Origin: Onchidella celtica
Taxonomy: Eukaryota; Mollusca; Gastropoda; Systellommatophora; Onchidiidae
NCBI GenBank assembly: GCA_963931925.1
Contig: OZ007582.1
Location: 30,518,429-30,582,428 of the forward strand
Reading direction: 5' to 3'
Length of the DNA: 64,000 nt
The position numbers were made by a program, and so were the translations under genes. The notes beneath the pieces were generated by a model, which had not been told where the DNA came from, did not search any database, and was given only the letters and a program-made list of their open reading frames with translations. Position 1 is the stretch's first letter. Each line of letters starts with the position of its first letter. Below, piece after piece: positions 1-12,600 of this stretch.

Positions 1-72
1 TTTTGTGGAAGTTCATTATTGTTAAACAGGTGGTGTTACTGATGAACACCCAACCGCTTCATCCTCTCTATC

Positions 73-159
73 TAGGCATTATTTTGATTTATTAAAGTTT
101 GTAAATTAATAAATATTGTTTGTTGTCGGACATCAGAGTGACAGAGATTTGTTTATAAA
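73..159. repeat. 87-bp direct repeat, copy 1
   Basis: Near-identical to 341-427, offset 268 bp. Contains a TTTATT that reads AATAAA on the gene strand. Confidence 0.9.
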
Positions 160-340
160 TGATAGTCACCTGATGTCCGTAAATAGAATTGGCTACACAT
201 CCGGGCATGCATACCGGATGTGTAGAGAGTGCGTTCTTGCCATGTGCGAGTGTTAAATGATTGACCTATTTATGTATGATGTGTGCTGTTTATAATGATT
301 TTATGTATTAGACCTGTCTGTGGAAGCACGGTTGGCAGAA

Positions 341-427
341 TAGGCATTATTTTGATTTATTAAAGTTTGTAAATTAATAAATCTTGTTTGTTGTCGGACA
401 TCAGAGTGACAGAGATTTGTTTATAAA
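341..427. repeat. 87-bp direct repeat, copy 2
   Basis: Second copy of 73-159, with one visible mismatch. It lies within the PHF14 3' UTR. Confidence 0.9.
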
Positions 428-567
428 CAACTGTTTATCCCTTAGTTGTAATAAGCCTTTTTATTCTTTAAGTCACGTTTCTACTGACAGCTGTTTATCC
501 CTTATTTGCAAGAAGTCTTTCTATCCACAAGTCACCACTCTTTTTACAGCAGTTTATCCCTGTTTCA

Positions 568-699
568 TCAGTCTGAAGAATTGTCGCTGGACACATCAAT
601 ATCAAACAGTATACTATTGCTGGCTTCTCGGCCTGTCGGACGTTTGTGATTTGGCTGGCTCTCTTCCCGCCTGCTTCGTCCACGTCTTGAATCATTGTC
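568..699 (-). CDS. PHF14: PHF14 exon 24 (C-terminus and stop)
   Basis: A phase-0 terminal exon of 43 codons plus TGA at 570-568. It encodes a basic stretch (RRGRSRREE) and a short acidic serine end (DVSSDNSSD). Acceptor TTTGCAG. The C-terminal tail of PHF14 is poorly conserved, so identity rests on phase, position and composition. Confidence 0.82.
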   Translation of the reverse strand, partial: DNDSRRGRSRREESQPNHKRPTGREASNSILFDIDVSSDNSSD

Positions 700-3600
700 C
701 TGCAAAGAGAAGAAACAGAAAATTCACTCTACCATAAATGGGAAGTATCTCATGAACCATTAGCCTTCGAGTGGCAAGTATCCTGTATCCAGAACATGTT
801 ATCAGGTGTCGAATGTCTATGTACCGACCATTTTCAAAGTTATAAATAAATAGATCTGCCTGATTAATGTTTACATTTTCACTTTTCTTTGACCATTTTA
901 AATAGTTTCTGGTTACATAATTTTTGGACACGGCTGTCTATGTGTGGACACTATTTAATTACATGAGAAACATTTCTGAAATTATAAGCAGAAATGTTTT
1001 ATGCCACATGCTTGTCAGTACATAAGAAATCTCACTCTCACCTCAACTCTGAGGCCTCTTCCGAAAAATAGAAAAATTGTTAATATGCCACTGTCCGAGA
1101 TGGACGAGAATATATTGCAGATAGGTGACCCAAAAATCTTACAGAGCTGTCCAGCATGTCACAGGCCTCGCAATGCCAAGCGTAGCCACGGACTTTGGGT
1201 GACTTTTTCATGGGTGGATCCAAGCAGTGTAGGTGGTAAAACAACATACACTCATCACACCTGTGGATGAAGAATCAGATTTCCCTCTCAATCTCACAGT
1301 CTCAGTTTCCTTGACTGTTCTCTCATGTGAAATTCTGTGAAAATACCGTACTGTTTCAAAATTAATTTCTGAGAACATCAGGTAGAGAAACTGAAATTTC
1401 TCTGATTTCCCATGTCATCTCCGATCTCACAAATACAACACTATAGCGCTGAAGTTGCCCTCTCAAAAGTTACAATGCAGGAACGGCACAGGTCTGTGCT
1501 TTGTTGAGCTGTTCACCACTTTTACACCCCCCCCCCCCCCACCCCCCCAAAAAAATTCATGGTATGTGTCAAGGTTAATACTATAATTGTCGTGCTGGGT
1601 CACGACTTGAAAAGACTTGTTTTTTTTTCACGGTCTCGTTGATTATAACCAGCGTAAATGTCCTTGAACTGTTCTCGTGAACAGTTTGTTTTTGTAACAC
1701 TTTTTCTTAGAGATGGAAAGAAAGTGGGGCAAGATAGAATAAATGGATAAGTTAGGAGTGACAGTGCAATTCTCGACCCCGTGATTTTGATGAACTCTTA
1801 CAAGGGAAGAGAAGGGGTGAATAAGGATAGATAGTTTAAGACGCTTAGTCGCGTTCAGAAATTCGTACATAAAACGTAGAAAGCACGAGGGTTTAGAGAT
1901 TTTAGTAATGGTTTTGACATTTTAATTCGACCTTGTCTGTTTCTAGTACAAGGCCGTGACCAACTTCCATGTAGATCTATTAATACTGCGAGCTGAGCTC
2001 GAATGGATGCACCAATCAAATCTAGGCATTTGGACGGTAATTTGCAGCTGGCCGCACAGTATATAAGCGTAGCCATTCATATGTTCAGGACTCCATACAG
2101 AAAATTCCATCTGTGCAGGCGTCGGCGTGATTCTGCCAGAAGAATCAGAAGACTGTTGTTTTCATGTCTATGTCCATTATAGGCATTGAGATGAAGCCAT
2201 GTGCTCGATTATGATATACCCACTGCTGTTGTCTACTGTTCCCTGATTCCTTATCAGGGACCAAGTGTAAGTGTTTGTCTGTTGATGATTCAACAATGAA
2301 CGAGGAGCTGAACGTAATTTTTCCAGTAGGACAGGATTGCCGCACATGCTAGAAGTGCTACCCAAGAATGCAAGACAAAGATGTATATTAACTTGCAACT
2401 AGATCTAGTATGAATGTTTGGCATACACAACTGTGAATTGGAATTGATTTGTCTGGATGAGGCTGGAGATTGCCAGCCCATCCTAGAGTAGATCTAACGT
2501 AACTACGTCAGTTTGTATTGACGAGCTTGATCCATTATAAGCGGTAGGCACAAATAGTTGAGATGACATTGTCGCCAGAGACATTAGTATATTGCTTGAT
2601 AGATAGTAGGCAGACTATATCTGAGAGATAGATAATTAATACTTGAATTGTTAGTGAGTCAGAATGATCTTAATCTTATAGGAATCTAGAGGAGACTTCT
2701 AGTGTCATATTATTGAATTTTCATTTGATGCTGCTGATGTTGTCTTTTTAGTATGTAAGAGATCTAGACAAAATTGTTAGGAATTTTAAGGTAATTAAAT
2801 TTGTGGCCCTGCAGGTCTGTTGATAAAAACTTATTCAGGTTGTTCTTAGTGTGTGGCATGGTATGAAAGAGTAATTCATAAATACCTCTCGATTTTAAAA
2901 TGCAGTCATAAAACCAATAACCCATAACACCCACTCTGTAACACTATCACCCAGTACCAGACCCGCGACACTGGAGAGAGACCCGCGACACTGGAGAGGG
3001 ACCCCCTAAAGAACTTAAAGAACGCCATGCCATTTACATAAATTATTCTTAAAACCTATTGACAGACTTACCCTTAGATCTATTGCATTTTATTCATTAA
3101 TTAGTATTGCACTTTTATAACATTGTGATTTCAGGTCCTTTTTATTTTAGGTTATAGGCAATTTGTATTAATATAACATTTTGGTTCAATTTCATATGGT
3201 GAGCTGATCATCCCATTGACCCGACGACACCGGCGAGGGACACCATTCACCTTAGAGATCTACCTGAGACAGAAACACATTTTTTTTTGGGCTTGGAACG
3301 AGCTATGGATTGAGGACATCACCATCTGAATTCCTCAAAAGAAAGTTAAGTGAACCATCTCATTGTCAGTCTTGAGGAGGGCGAGGTACTTTCCGCTCTG
3401 TGTTTCCAGGCTTTTTTCCCTTTACTATATGTTTAGTTTAAGAGCGGGAGGTTGGTTGGGATCATAGTATAGCATATCTTCTTTGCCATTACGAAGGATA
3501 TTGGAGTGCCTTGGTGGCTATTGATAACTCGGGGGGATTTGCTTCACTGTGAATAGTTCTATTAGGGATCCATTATTCGTATAGATTGTGGCGTTCCTCT

Positions 3601-6600
3601 TGCTTCCTCACATTTCTTTAGGAAGATGTCTCTCCTGTCTTTTTCTTAAACTTTCTGTAACATAAGTTAGGACTTGTAGGGTCTGTTATCGTTCGTCTTT
3701 CTTGTGAGTCTAGCGTCCTGTTTAGTGTATTTTTTTTTTTTTCCTTCCTTATAAACTTTAAACTAGTATACTAACATTGCTATGTTTACAATATATGCCT
3801 GAGGTGTTTCACGTGCTAAAACCACGTTGAATTGTAATCTGGTATTGATATGTGAGAGAGAGAGAGATAATAAATTTTTGGTCACGTGTTAATTTCACGT
3901 CGAATATAGAGAGAATAATTTTGCAGTGGTAACAGAGGACACTGCGTATTCGCGTTTTGAGAGTTTTTGCAGTGGTAACAGAAGACACTGCGTGTGCGCA
4001 TTTTAAGAAGAGAGAGATATTTCAAATTTGTCGCGTTGAGAGAGAGATATATTTTTGATTTGTCGCATTGAGAGAGCGATACATTTTTGACAGTGATAAC
4101 AGAGGACACTGGTTCGTCGCGTTGAGAAAGACATAAATTTTGAGAGTGATCACTCAAGACACTGATTTGTCGCATTGAATGCGATACATATATATTTTAT
4201 TGCAGTGGGAGCAACGGATAGACGGCACTGCCTTACTAGAATTCATATTCAGAGAGAGAGAGATAAAATTTTTGCAGTGGAAGTGACACTGCCTGCAATT
4301 TACAGAGAGAGATAGAACGTTCTTTTCGCGAAGCAGTGCTAACGTAGGACACTGAATTAATATTGAGAGAGAGTAACTGTTACAGATACTATAATTGATA
4401 CCGCGATATACCGTAACAGTAGGTAAATACTTACTAATTGTGCACACACTAGCGTGCCAGTGTTTTGATTCTATACGAATCTATACGGGTAACACATTTT
4501 AATACACATTATGGCCGAATTTCTCAAATACATTGAATCTGCCAAGGCCCTGGGTATACCAGAAGAAGAACGCGCCTCGTGGTGCGAACGACAAGTACAG
4601 CAGGACCGAGACCGTGAGGATCGGGTAGCAGCAAGAGAAAGAGAAAAAGAAGAAAGAGAAAGAGAACGAGAAAAAGAAGCAAGAGAGAGAGAAAAAGAGG
4701 CTGTAGATAGAGAAAAAAGGGAGCATGAACTCGCAATCAAGAAATTAGAGCGAGAATCGCTTATAGCCCCCACTGCTGCCAGCAATACATATGCTACAAA
4801 ACCGAAGCTTCCGACGTTTAATGAAAAACTCGACCGGATCGACGCATATTTGCATCGGTTCGAGCTACACGCTAAATGCGTCGGATGGCAGCAGGCGATG
4901 TACAGTTCATGCCTGTCTAATTTACTAACAGGTAAGGCTCTAGAAGTATTTCATAGCCTCAAAGTAGAGGATGCCAACGACTATGACAAGCTTAAAACAG
5001 CATTGCTTAAGCGATTCCAGCATACCGAAGATGGCTTTCATCAGAGATTTCGCGCATGTAAACCTGAGCCATCTGAAAATTTCTCAACTTATGTGAATCG
5101 GCTGAAACATTACTTAGATCGCTGGATCGAACTCGCGAACGTGACTACCGGAAATTATTTCCAACTTTATGATTTGGTCTTAAAAGACCAAATCTATACG
5201 GCATGTCATTCCGATTTGGTTGCCCACCTTAAAGAGAGGGCACCGACATCCTCTGAAGAAATCACATCGTGCGCGGAACGTTATGCGTCCGCCCACCCAA
5301 ATCGTCCTTTGGCAAAGCCTTCAACTACAGCACCGTGTTATGCCAACGTGGGCAAAGGAGCGCCAACCGGACACGATCGTTCAAGGCCGACTCGTCGTCA
5401 GGCCCCAAATCCGCGCTCTCAATCAGAGCCGCCTTTTTTTAGACAGAGGGATTTTCCGAATCGAAGTAATTTATCCCCGCGTCGAGGATACCAGAACTAT
5501 TCTTTTTACGAGCCTCGCCCATATTATCGTGGCAACTATCCAGGCCAACAATATAACCGGCCTCAGGGACCGCCGCGACGAGTGCATTTTGATAATAATC
5601 ATGATTATGATAGACCGCAGAGTCTTCCTTATCGTAGAAACGATCCTCATCGTATTATGTGTTTTAGGTGTAATAGGGTAGGCCACATACAAAAATTTTG
5701 TAACGTTAAAATGGAAGCGGCGAATGCCTGCTCTGTTAAATCTACACCTTATGAGACTGATGGTCATTCTGAATCTTCATGACAATCAAAAGCTATTCCA
5801 GTCATGTCCGCCCTACATGAACTGGGTGAATTAACATTTTACCAGGGCCGCGTGAACGCGATTCGCGCTTCTGTTCTACGTGACTCCGGATGCACGACTA
5901 TCGGCGTTCGGCAGTCACTAGTCCGTCCAACACAATTTTTGGATAAGGATGTAACTTGTATTACTTTTGGCGGATCTGTAGAGCGATTCCGTCTTGCAGA
6001 AGTTTATATTGATACACCTTTTCTCACAGGTATTGTTACCGCATGTGTACTGCCTAATCCGGTGGCTGATGTAATCATAGGGAATGTACCTCAAGTAAAT
6101 AAGTTTCCTATCGGTAACTTGGAAATTTGGACTGAGGATGAAAGTGTTGCTTGTGCGACAACACGCCTACAATCGAGTCGACGAGCAGACAGTGCATTGA
6201 GTAACCCTACTATTGAAGTGAACATAACGTCTAGTGCATTCCATGATGAGCAACAGTCAGACCCCACATTGAAACATTTGTTTACTAAAGTTGATCCTAC
6301 AGCGCCGGATACCTCTAAGTTTCTTATTAAAGATGACTTATTATATCGTAATTTTCGGAATAAGCGAGAGGCCGTTATGCAGCTTGTAGTACCAAGATCT
6401 TTTCGTCGCGACATTATTCGTCTCGCGCATGACACTTCCTTGGCGGGTCACCAAGGAAAGGCCAGAACTAAGTCTCGAATACTATCGCAATTTTTTTGGC
6501 CCAGTATTTACGCAGATGTAAACCGGTTCGTATCAACATGTGACATATGTCAGAGACGTACTCCTAAAGGGAGAGCATCGCGGGCTCCTCTACAGGAGAT

Positions 6601-9600
6601 GCCTATGGTTTCCAGACCATTTGAGCGCGTTGCCGTAGATATAGTTGGGCCTCTACACAAGTCAGACAGAGGACATCGCTTTATACTTTCTGTCATTGAC
6701 TACGCAACCCGTTGGCCAGAGGCCATTCCACTAAAAGACATTTCAGCCGATCATGTGGCTGAAGCCCTTATTACTATTTTTTCGCGTCTTGGATTTCCGG
6801 TTGAAATTTTGTCGGACAGAGGTCCACAGTTTACCTCTGAGCTTTTTAAGAAAGTCTTGGAATTGGTAGGGATTAAACAAAGATTGACATCTCCATACCA
6901 CCCACAGTCTAATGGCTGCTGTGAACGGTGGAATGCTACCATGAAAACTATGCTTGCGCGAGTTTCGGCCGACAAGCCGAGTGATTGGGATCGACAACTC
7001 CCCGCTATTCTCTTTGCATACCGAGAACTACCGAACGCATCGACGGGTTTTTCCCCCTTCGAATTATTGTATGGTCGCAAGCCGCGTGGGCCAATGGCCA
7101 TACTCCGTGATTTATTCGCCGGATCAGACACCGACGATAACGATACGCGGTCCGCATATCAATATGTTGTAGACTTGCGCCATCGAATTCTTAACGCATG
7201 TCAGCTCGCACAAAAATCTTCTGCGGCGCATGCGAGTCTTTATAAACTATATCGTGATCAAGGTAGCCGATTGCGAACCTTGGCCGTCGGAGACCAAACT
7301 CTTGTTCTCCTTCCGGAGACGAAAAATAAACTCCTTCTTACATGGAAGGGACCTTTTAAAGTCCTAAAGAGACTTTCTCGAGTAAATTATCTTATCAAGA
7401 TTCGGGGACAGGACAAAGTCTTCCATATAAATATGTTAAAGCAGTACCTGTCCGACGATGATAATCGTCAGAATAATCGCCGAAATGTGATTGCTCAGGC
7501 CAATGCGGCCTTAGTTTCAGTTGACGATGATGATCCTATTAAGATAGAGCATTCAATCCCCGCACTGCGATCTTCTGAAAATACGTCGGATGTACATATA
7601 AATCCAGATCTGTCTGAATCGCAAAGACAAGATATAAGAGAATTGCTTAACGAGTTTACTACGGTCTTTACTGATCTACCAGGTAATACTTCATTGGTAC
7701 AGCATGTTATAAGATTAAAGACGGATATACCCGTCTTTGTTAAACCATACCCGCGTCCGCTGCACGCACAGGAGACTATAATAACCGAGGTACGTAACAT
7801 GTTTCACCTGGGAGTGATAGAGCGATCGACGAGCCCATATAACTCACCCATCGTCTTAGTGAAAAAAAAAGATGATACAGTGCGTTTTTGTATTGACTAT
7901 CGTAAACTTAATGAGGTTACGATATATGACGCTGAACCGATTCCCAACCAGGAGAATCTTTTTGCCCAGTTAGCGAGGGCAACGATTTTTTCTAAAATTG
8001 ACCTTTCCAAAGGCTATTGGCAAATTCCGCTTGATGAGAACAGCAAGCAATATACCGCTTTTCAGACCCCGTTGGGTCTTATGCAGTGGCGCTATATGCC
8101 TTTCGGATTAGTTACAGCCCCTGCCACTTTCGCCCGTATGATGACAATATTGCTCCAGAATATGAATTCCGTGTTGTCGTATTTTGACGACATTTGTATT
8201 TATGAAACCAATTGGTCGGGCCACCTCGCAGCCCTACGACAAGTTTTTATTGCTCTTCGTCGAGCTGGCCTTACGGCGAAACCCAGTAAAGTGTTTTTAG
8301 GATATAATGAAATTTAATTTTCTGGGCCATACAGTTGCCCACGGCGTTCAGACCCCTGATGACAAGAAGATAATTACCATCTTAAAGCTCCAACCCCCTC
8401 GAACTAAGAAAGAAGTTCGTAGTTTATTGGGCTTTCTTAACTATTATAGGAAGTTCATTCCAAATTTTTCTTCGCTTACAGCTCCGTTGTCGGACCTCAC
8501 AAGAAAGAAGTTTCCTAATAAAGTGAAATGGACAACCGAATGTGCTGATACACTTCGTACCGTTCAACGATTGTTTTCGACTTCCCCCATTCTCATACTG
8601 CCGGATATAAACCAAATATTTATTGTCCGCACTGATGCGTCGGACAAGGGATTAGGAGCTGTGTTATTACAGGAACGAGACGATACCTTGCGGCCATGTC
8701 TATACGCCAGCCGCAAGTTGCTAGATAGGGAATGCCGCTATGCAATTATCAAGCGAGAGTGCCTCGCTATCATTTTTGCTGTAAACGCATTTTCGCGATA
8801 TCTACTGATGTCCGAGTTTATAATTGAAACGGACCATCGTCCGTTGTTATTCTTGAAGGCTAACAGGGCTAAAAATGCTCGATTAACGAGGTGGAGTCTT
8901 GCACTCCAGGAATACCGGTTTGTTATCCGGGCTATCCCTGGCGGTGACAATTTCCAAGCTGATGTTTTGTCACGTCTAATTTAGTTCCTATTAAAGAGTG
9001 TTGTGTCTTGTATTGGGGTTGGATAGTACTTTTCCCCCTCAATTCTAGACGGTGGATGGATTCACATTATCTTGTTCACGACTTTATGAACCAGTTTTAC
9101 AATCCTTTTTTGTGAATATCCTCTTTCCACCAGCGTCATTCCGGACTGTGACCTGAACTTCTGACAAACCTGATGCCCTTGTCAGCGGGTCAATGAGATG
9201 GAGACATGGCAAACCAAGCTACCAGAGCTACTGCTGCCATTGGATACCACAGTATTTTAATCAACAATATATTGTTTGTGAATGTGTATATAAGCAGCAA
9301 TTATGTGTGTTGACTAGATAATTATGAGCCTATTCCTTCAGTAAGGCCTGATTGTTTGATTGTAGTTATACTTTAAACCAGCAGTATACAGTGATATACT
9401 CATTGTTATTATAAATGTTCGTGAGAAGTTTGATTGTGTGCAGTAAGAATGTTTCGATAGACTAGATTCTATAGAACGTGGCATCAATAATTGTATGCTT
9501 TTTGTCCATCCAATATGCACGTTCTTAGTTAAAATTTTTTTTTATTCTCAAGTTTAAGGCTCGTTTTTGTACAGTAGTACTTAAGCCCCTACCACAATAA

Positions 9601-12600
9601 TTTTGTAATTTCTTGGATCCTATCGTGTAAATTTTTCTTAAAATTTCCACTGGGTTGGGGGATGTCAAGGTTAATACTATAATTGTCGTGCTGGGTCACG
9701 ACTTGAAAAGACTTGTTTTTTTTTCACGGTCTCGTTGATTATAACCAGCGTAAATGTCCTTGAACTGTTCTCGTGAACAGTTTGTTTTTGTAACACTTTT
9801 TCTTAGAGATGGAAAGAAAGTGGGGCAAGATAGAATAAATGGATAAGTTAGGAGTGACAGTGCAATTCTCGACCCCGTGATTTTGATGAACTCTTACAAG
9901 GGAAGAGAAGGGGTGAATAAGGATAGATAGTTTAAGACGCTTAGTCGCGTTCAGAAATTCGTACATAAAACGTAGAAAGCACGAGGGTTTAGAGATTTTA
10001 GTAATGGTTTTGACATTTTAATTCGACCTTGTCTGTTTCTAGTACAAGGCCGTGACCAACTTCCATGTAGATCTATTAATACTGCGAGCTGAGCTCGAAT
10101 GGATGCACCAATCAAATCTAGGCATTTGGACGGTAATTTGCAGCTGGCCGCACAGTATATAAGCGTAGCCATTCATATGTTCAGGACTCCATACAGAAAA
10201 TTCCATCTGTGCAGGCGTCGGCGTGATTCTGCCAGAAGAATCAGAAGACTGTTGTTTTCATGTCTATGTCCATTATAGGCATTGAGATGAAGCCATGTGC
10301 TCGATTATGATATACCCACTGCTGTTGTCTACTGTTCCCTGATTCCTTATCAGGGACCAAGTGTAAGTGTTTGTCTGTTGATGATTCAACAATGAACGAG
10401 GAGCTGAACGTAATTTTTCCAGTAGGACAGGATTGCCGCACATGCTAGAAGTGCTACCCAAGAATGCAAGACAAAGATGTATATTAACTTGCAACTAGAT
10501 CTAGTATGAATGTTTGGCATACACAACTGTGAATTGGAATTGATTTGTCTGGATGAGGCTGGAGATTGCCAGCCCATCCTAGAGTAGATCTAACGTAACT
10601 ACGTCAGTTTGTATTGACGAGCTTGATCCATTATAAGCGGTAGGCACAAATAGTTGAGATGACATTGTCGCCAGAGACATTAGTATATTGCTTGATAGAT
10701 AGTAGGCAGACTATATCTGAGAGATAGATAATTAATACTTGAATTGTTAGTGAGTCAGAATGATCTTAATCTTATAGGAATCTAGAGGAGACTTCTAGTG
10801 TCATATTATTGAATTTTCATTTGATGCTGCTGATGTTGTCTTTTTAGTATGTAAGAGATCTAGACAAAATTGTTAGGAATTTTAAGGTAATTAAATTTGT
10901 GGCCCTGCAGGTCTGTTGATAAAAACTTATTCAGGTTGTTCTTAGTGTGTGGCATGGTATGAAAGAGTAATTCATAAATACCTCTCGATTTTAAAATGCA
11001 GTCATAAAACCAATAACCCATAACACCCACTCTGTAACACTATCACCCAGTACCAGACCCGTAGCAGTATGTTTTTACCCACCAAATCTGATCTAAGGTT
11101 ACACTAAACACCATCCTTGTTACAAATAAGACATATCTAACACTTTGCTGCCTTACTGTATCACTCAAAAATCCATCCTTGTTACATATTACACACATAT
11201 CTAACACTTTGCTTACCTTACCGTACCACTCAGAAATCCACCCTTGTTACACATTTACACACATGTCTAAAACTTTGCTTGCCTTACTGTGTCACTCAGA
11301 AATCCATCCTTGTTACACATTACACACGTCTAAAACTTTGCTTGCCTTACTGTGTCACTCAGAAATCCATCCTTGTTACACATTACACACACGTCTAACA
11401 ATTTGCTTACCTTACTGTATCACTCAGAAATCCATCCTTGTTACACACCACACACATGATGTCTAAGACTTTGGTGATGTCATCCTGTACAGACGTGTTG
11501 CTGGACCCTGCGGCAGACACTGGTGAACTGTGGGAACCTCCTGGCATTGTGTTCTTCCCAGGTATGGCTTTGATGCGTGAAGATGGTCGAGTGTTGGATA
11601 CTCTTGTGTGTGAAGCTTTGGACTGAGATTTGGTAACATTCTGTTATTGCCACACAAAAAGAAAAATTTTTTTTACTATACTGGCATTACAATAAACTGC
11701 TAAATAAGACCAAAAAATGTTAATAAGGTAATTGGCTTTACATTGAATCTCTAGATTTCAAAAAAAAAAAAAAAAAGATAAAGCCTGACTAGTAGAATCA
11801 TGCCGTCACCTGAGAAAATCCCGGCTGCAAAATTTGCTGTGATTGGCAAATTGTGGCCATAGAATTTTTGGCAAAAGACTGGCATATTCAAGCAATATTT
11901 TGTGTGTGTAGTGTGATTTTGGCGGCTTATACCAATACACTGTAAAATCATGGCTGGAAATTGTAATGGCTCTCTCATCAGTTTTGTTGCACGAAGATTA
12001 CAGAGTAGGCCTACCGCCATGTCTGACTGAAGCAATAGGCCTAGTGGAATGCTTTCTTAATTAAAACAGAAATACCTATGCTACATGGGTTTTTTTTTTT
12101 CTTTTTATATTCGACTATGAGAGCAGAAAATGCAACGATCTACATCCAGGCCCAATCGCGAAGCATGTTTGGGCAATCCAGTCAGCAATGGCGGGTGAAG
12201 TAGATCTATTTTAATGTAAACTGTAAAACCACATGACGTTACATAAACCTAAAGCCAACCTGTCAGCTACTGTGCATTCGGGCGAGCAATGACCAAAGGT
12301 GTTGGAGAGTATATGTATGTGAAGAAAGAAATCACTATTGGTTGATTTGCACCACAAGACACAGGGCGCTCCCTGTAACCACTGTTAGCAGGTCGCAGCG
12401 GTAAAGAATACCCATTTATACATTTCCACAGGTCGTAAGAGTTTACAAACGGCTCTAAATAGTTTCAATCAGCCCAAAAAATATGAACAAACCACAGTAA
12501 ACAGATACGCACACTGTCACTGGTGAACACGGTCTCTTTCAAAGTTTGTTACCACCGCGACCTAGTTTTGCAATTTGCGGATTTGAGGTCTCTCTATAAA

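Larger units (their letters stand above)
1..567 (-). other. PHF14 3' UTR and downstream region
   Basis: On the gene strand, AATAAA signals occur at 465-460, 361-356 and 93-88. An 87-bp segment is present twice (73-159 and 341-427, one mismatch), duplicating the second signal. Three decayed 60-bp units beginning CTGTTTATCCC lie near 431, 491 and 548. A 12-bp perfect inverted repeat (193-204 with 214-225) could form a hairpin. No other gene is visible. Confidence 0.6.
1567..11066 (+). mobile_element. E1: Gmr1-like Ty3/gypsy LTR retrotransposon, full length but coding-defective
   Basis: A 9500-bp element bounded by 1404-bp LTRs beginning TGTCAAGG, with a perfect 5-bp target duplication GTATG (1562-1566 and 11067-11071). 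Order: LTR, primer site, 1.5 kb leader with hairpin repeats, gag, protease, integrase, reverse transcriptase, RNase H, 3' UTR, polypurine tract, LTR. Integrase preceding reverse transcriptase is the Gmr1-clade order within Ty3/gypsy. An in-frame stop separates gag and pol, and a 1-nt frameshift lies in pol. No env-like frame is seen between RNase H and the 3' LTR. It sits in intron 22 of PHF14, antisense to the gene. Confidence 0.95.

Noticed and set aside
1001..1270. Plus-strand frame of 89 codons
   Set aside because: It is the shadow of PHF14 exon 23, which is on the other strand and has clear PHD3 ligands.
1643..2481. Antisense open frames in the E1 LTR, conserved in the 3' LTR and partly in the solo LTR
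   Set aside because: Identity between paired LTRs explains the match, the frames are short and there is no domain.
8985..9662. An env gene downstream of E1 pol
   Set aside because: No open frame longer than about 60 codons in this interval, and the equivalent region of E3 and E2 is homologous non-coding sequence.
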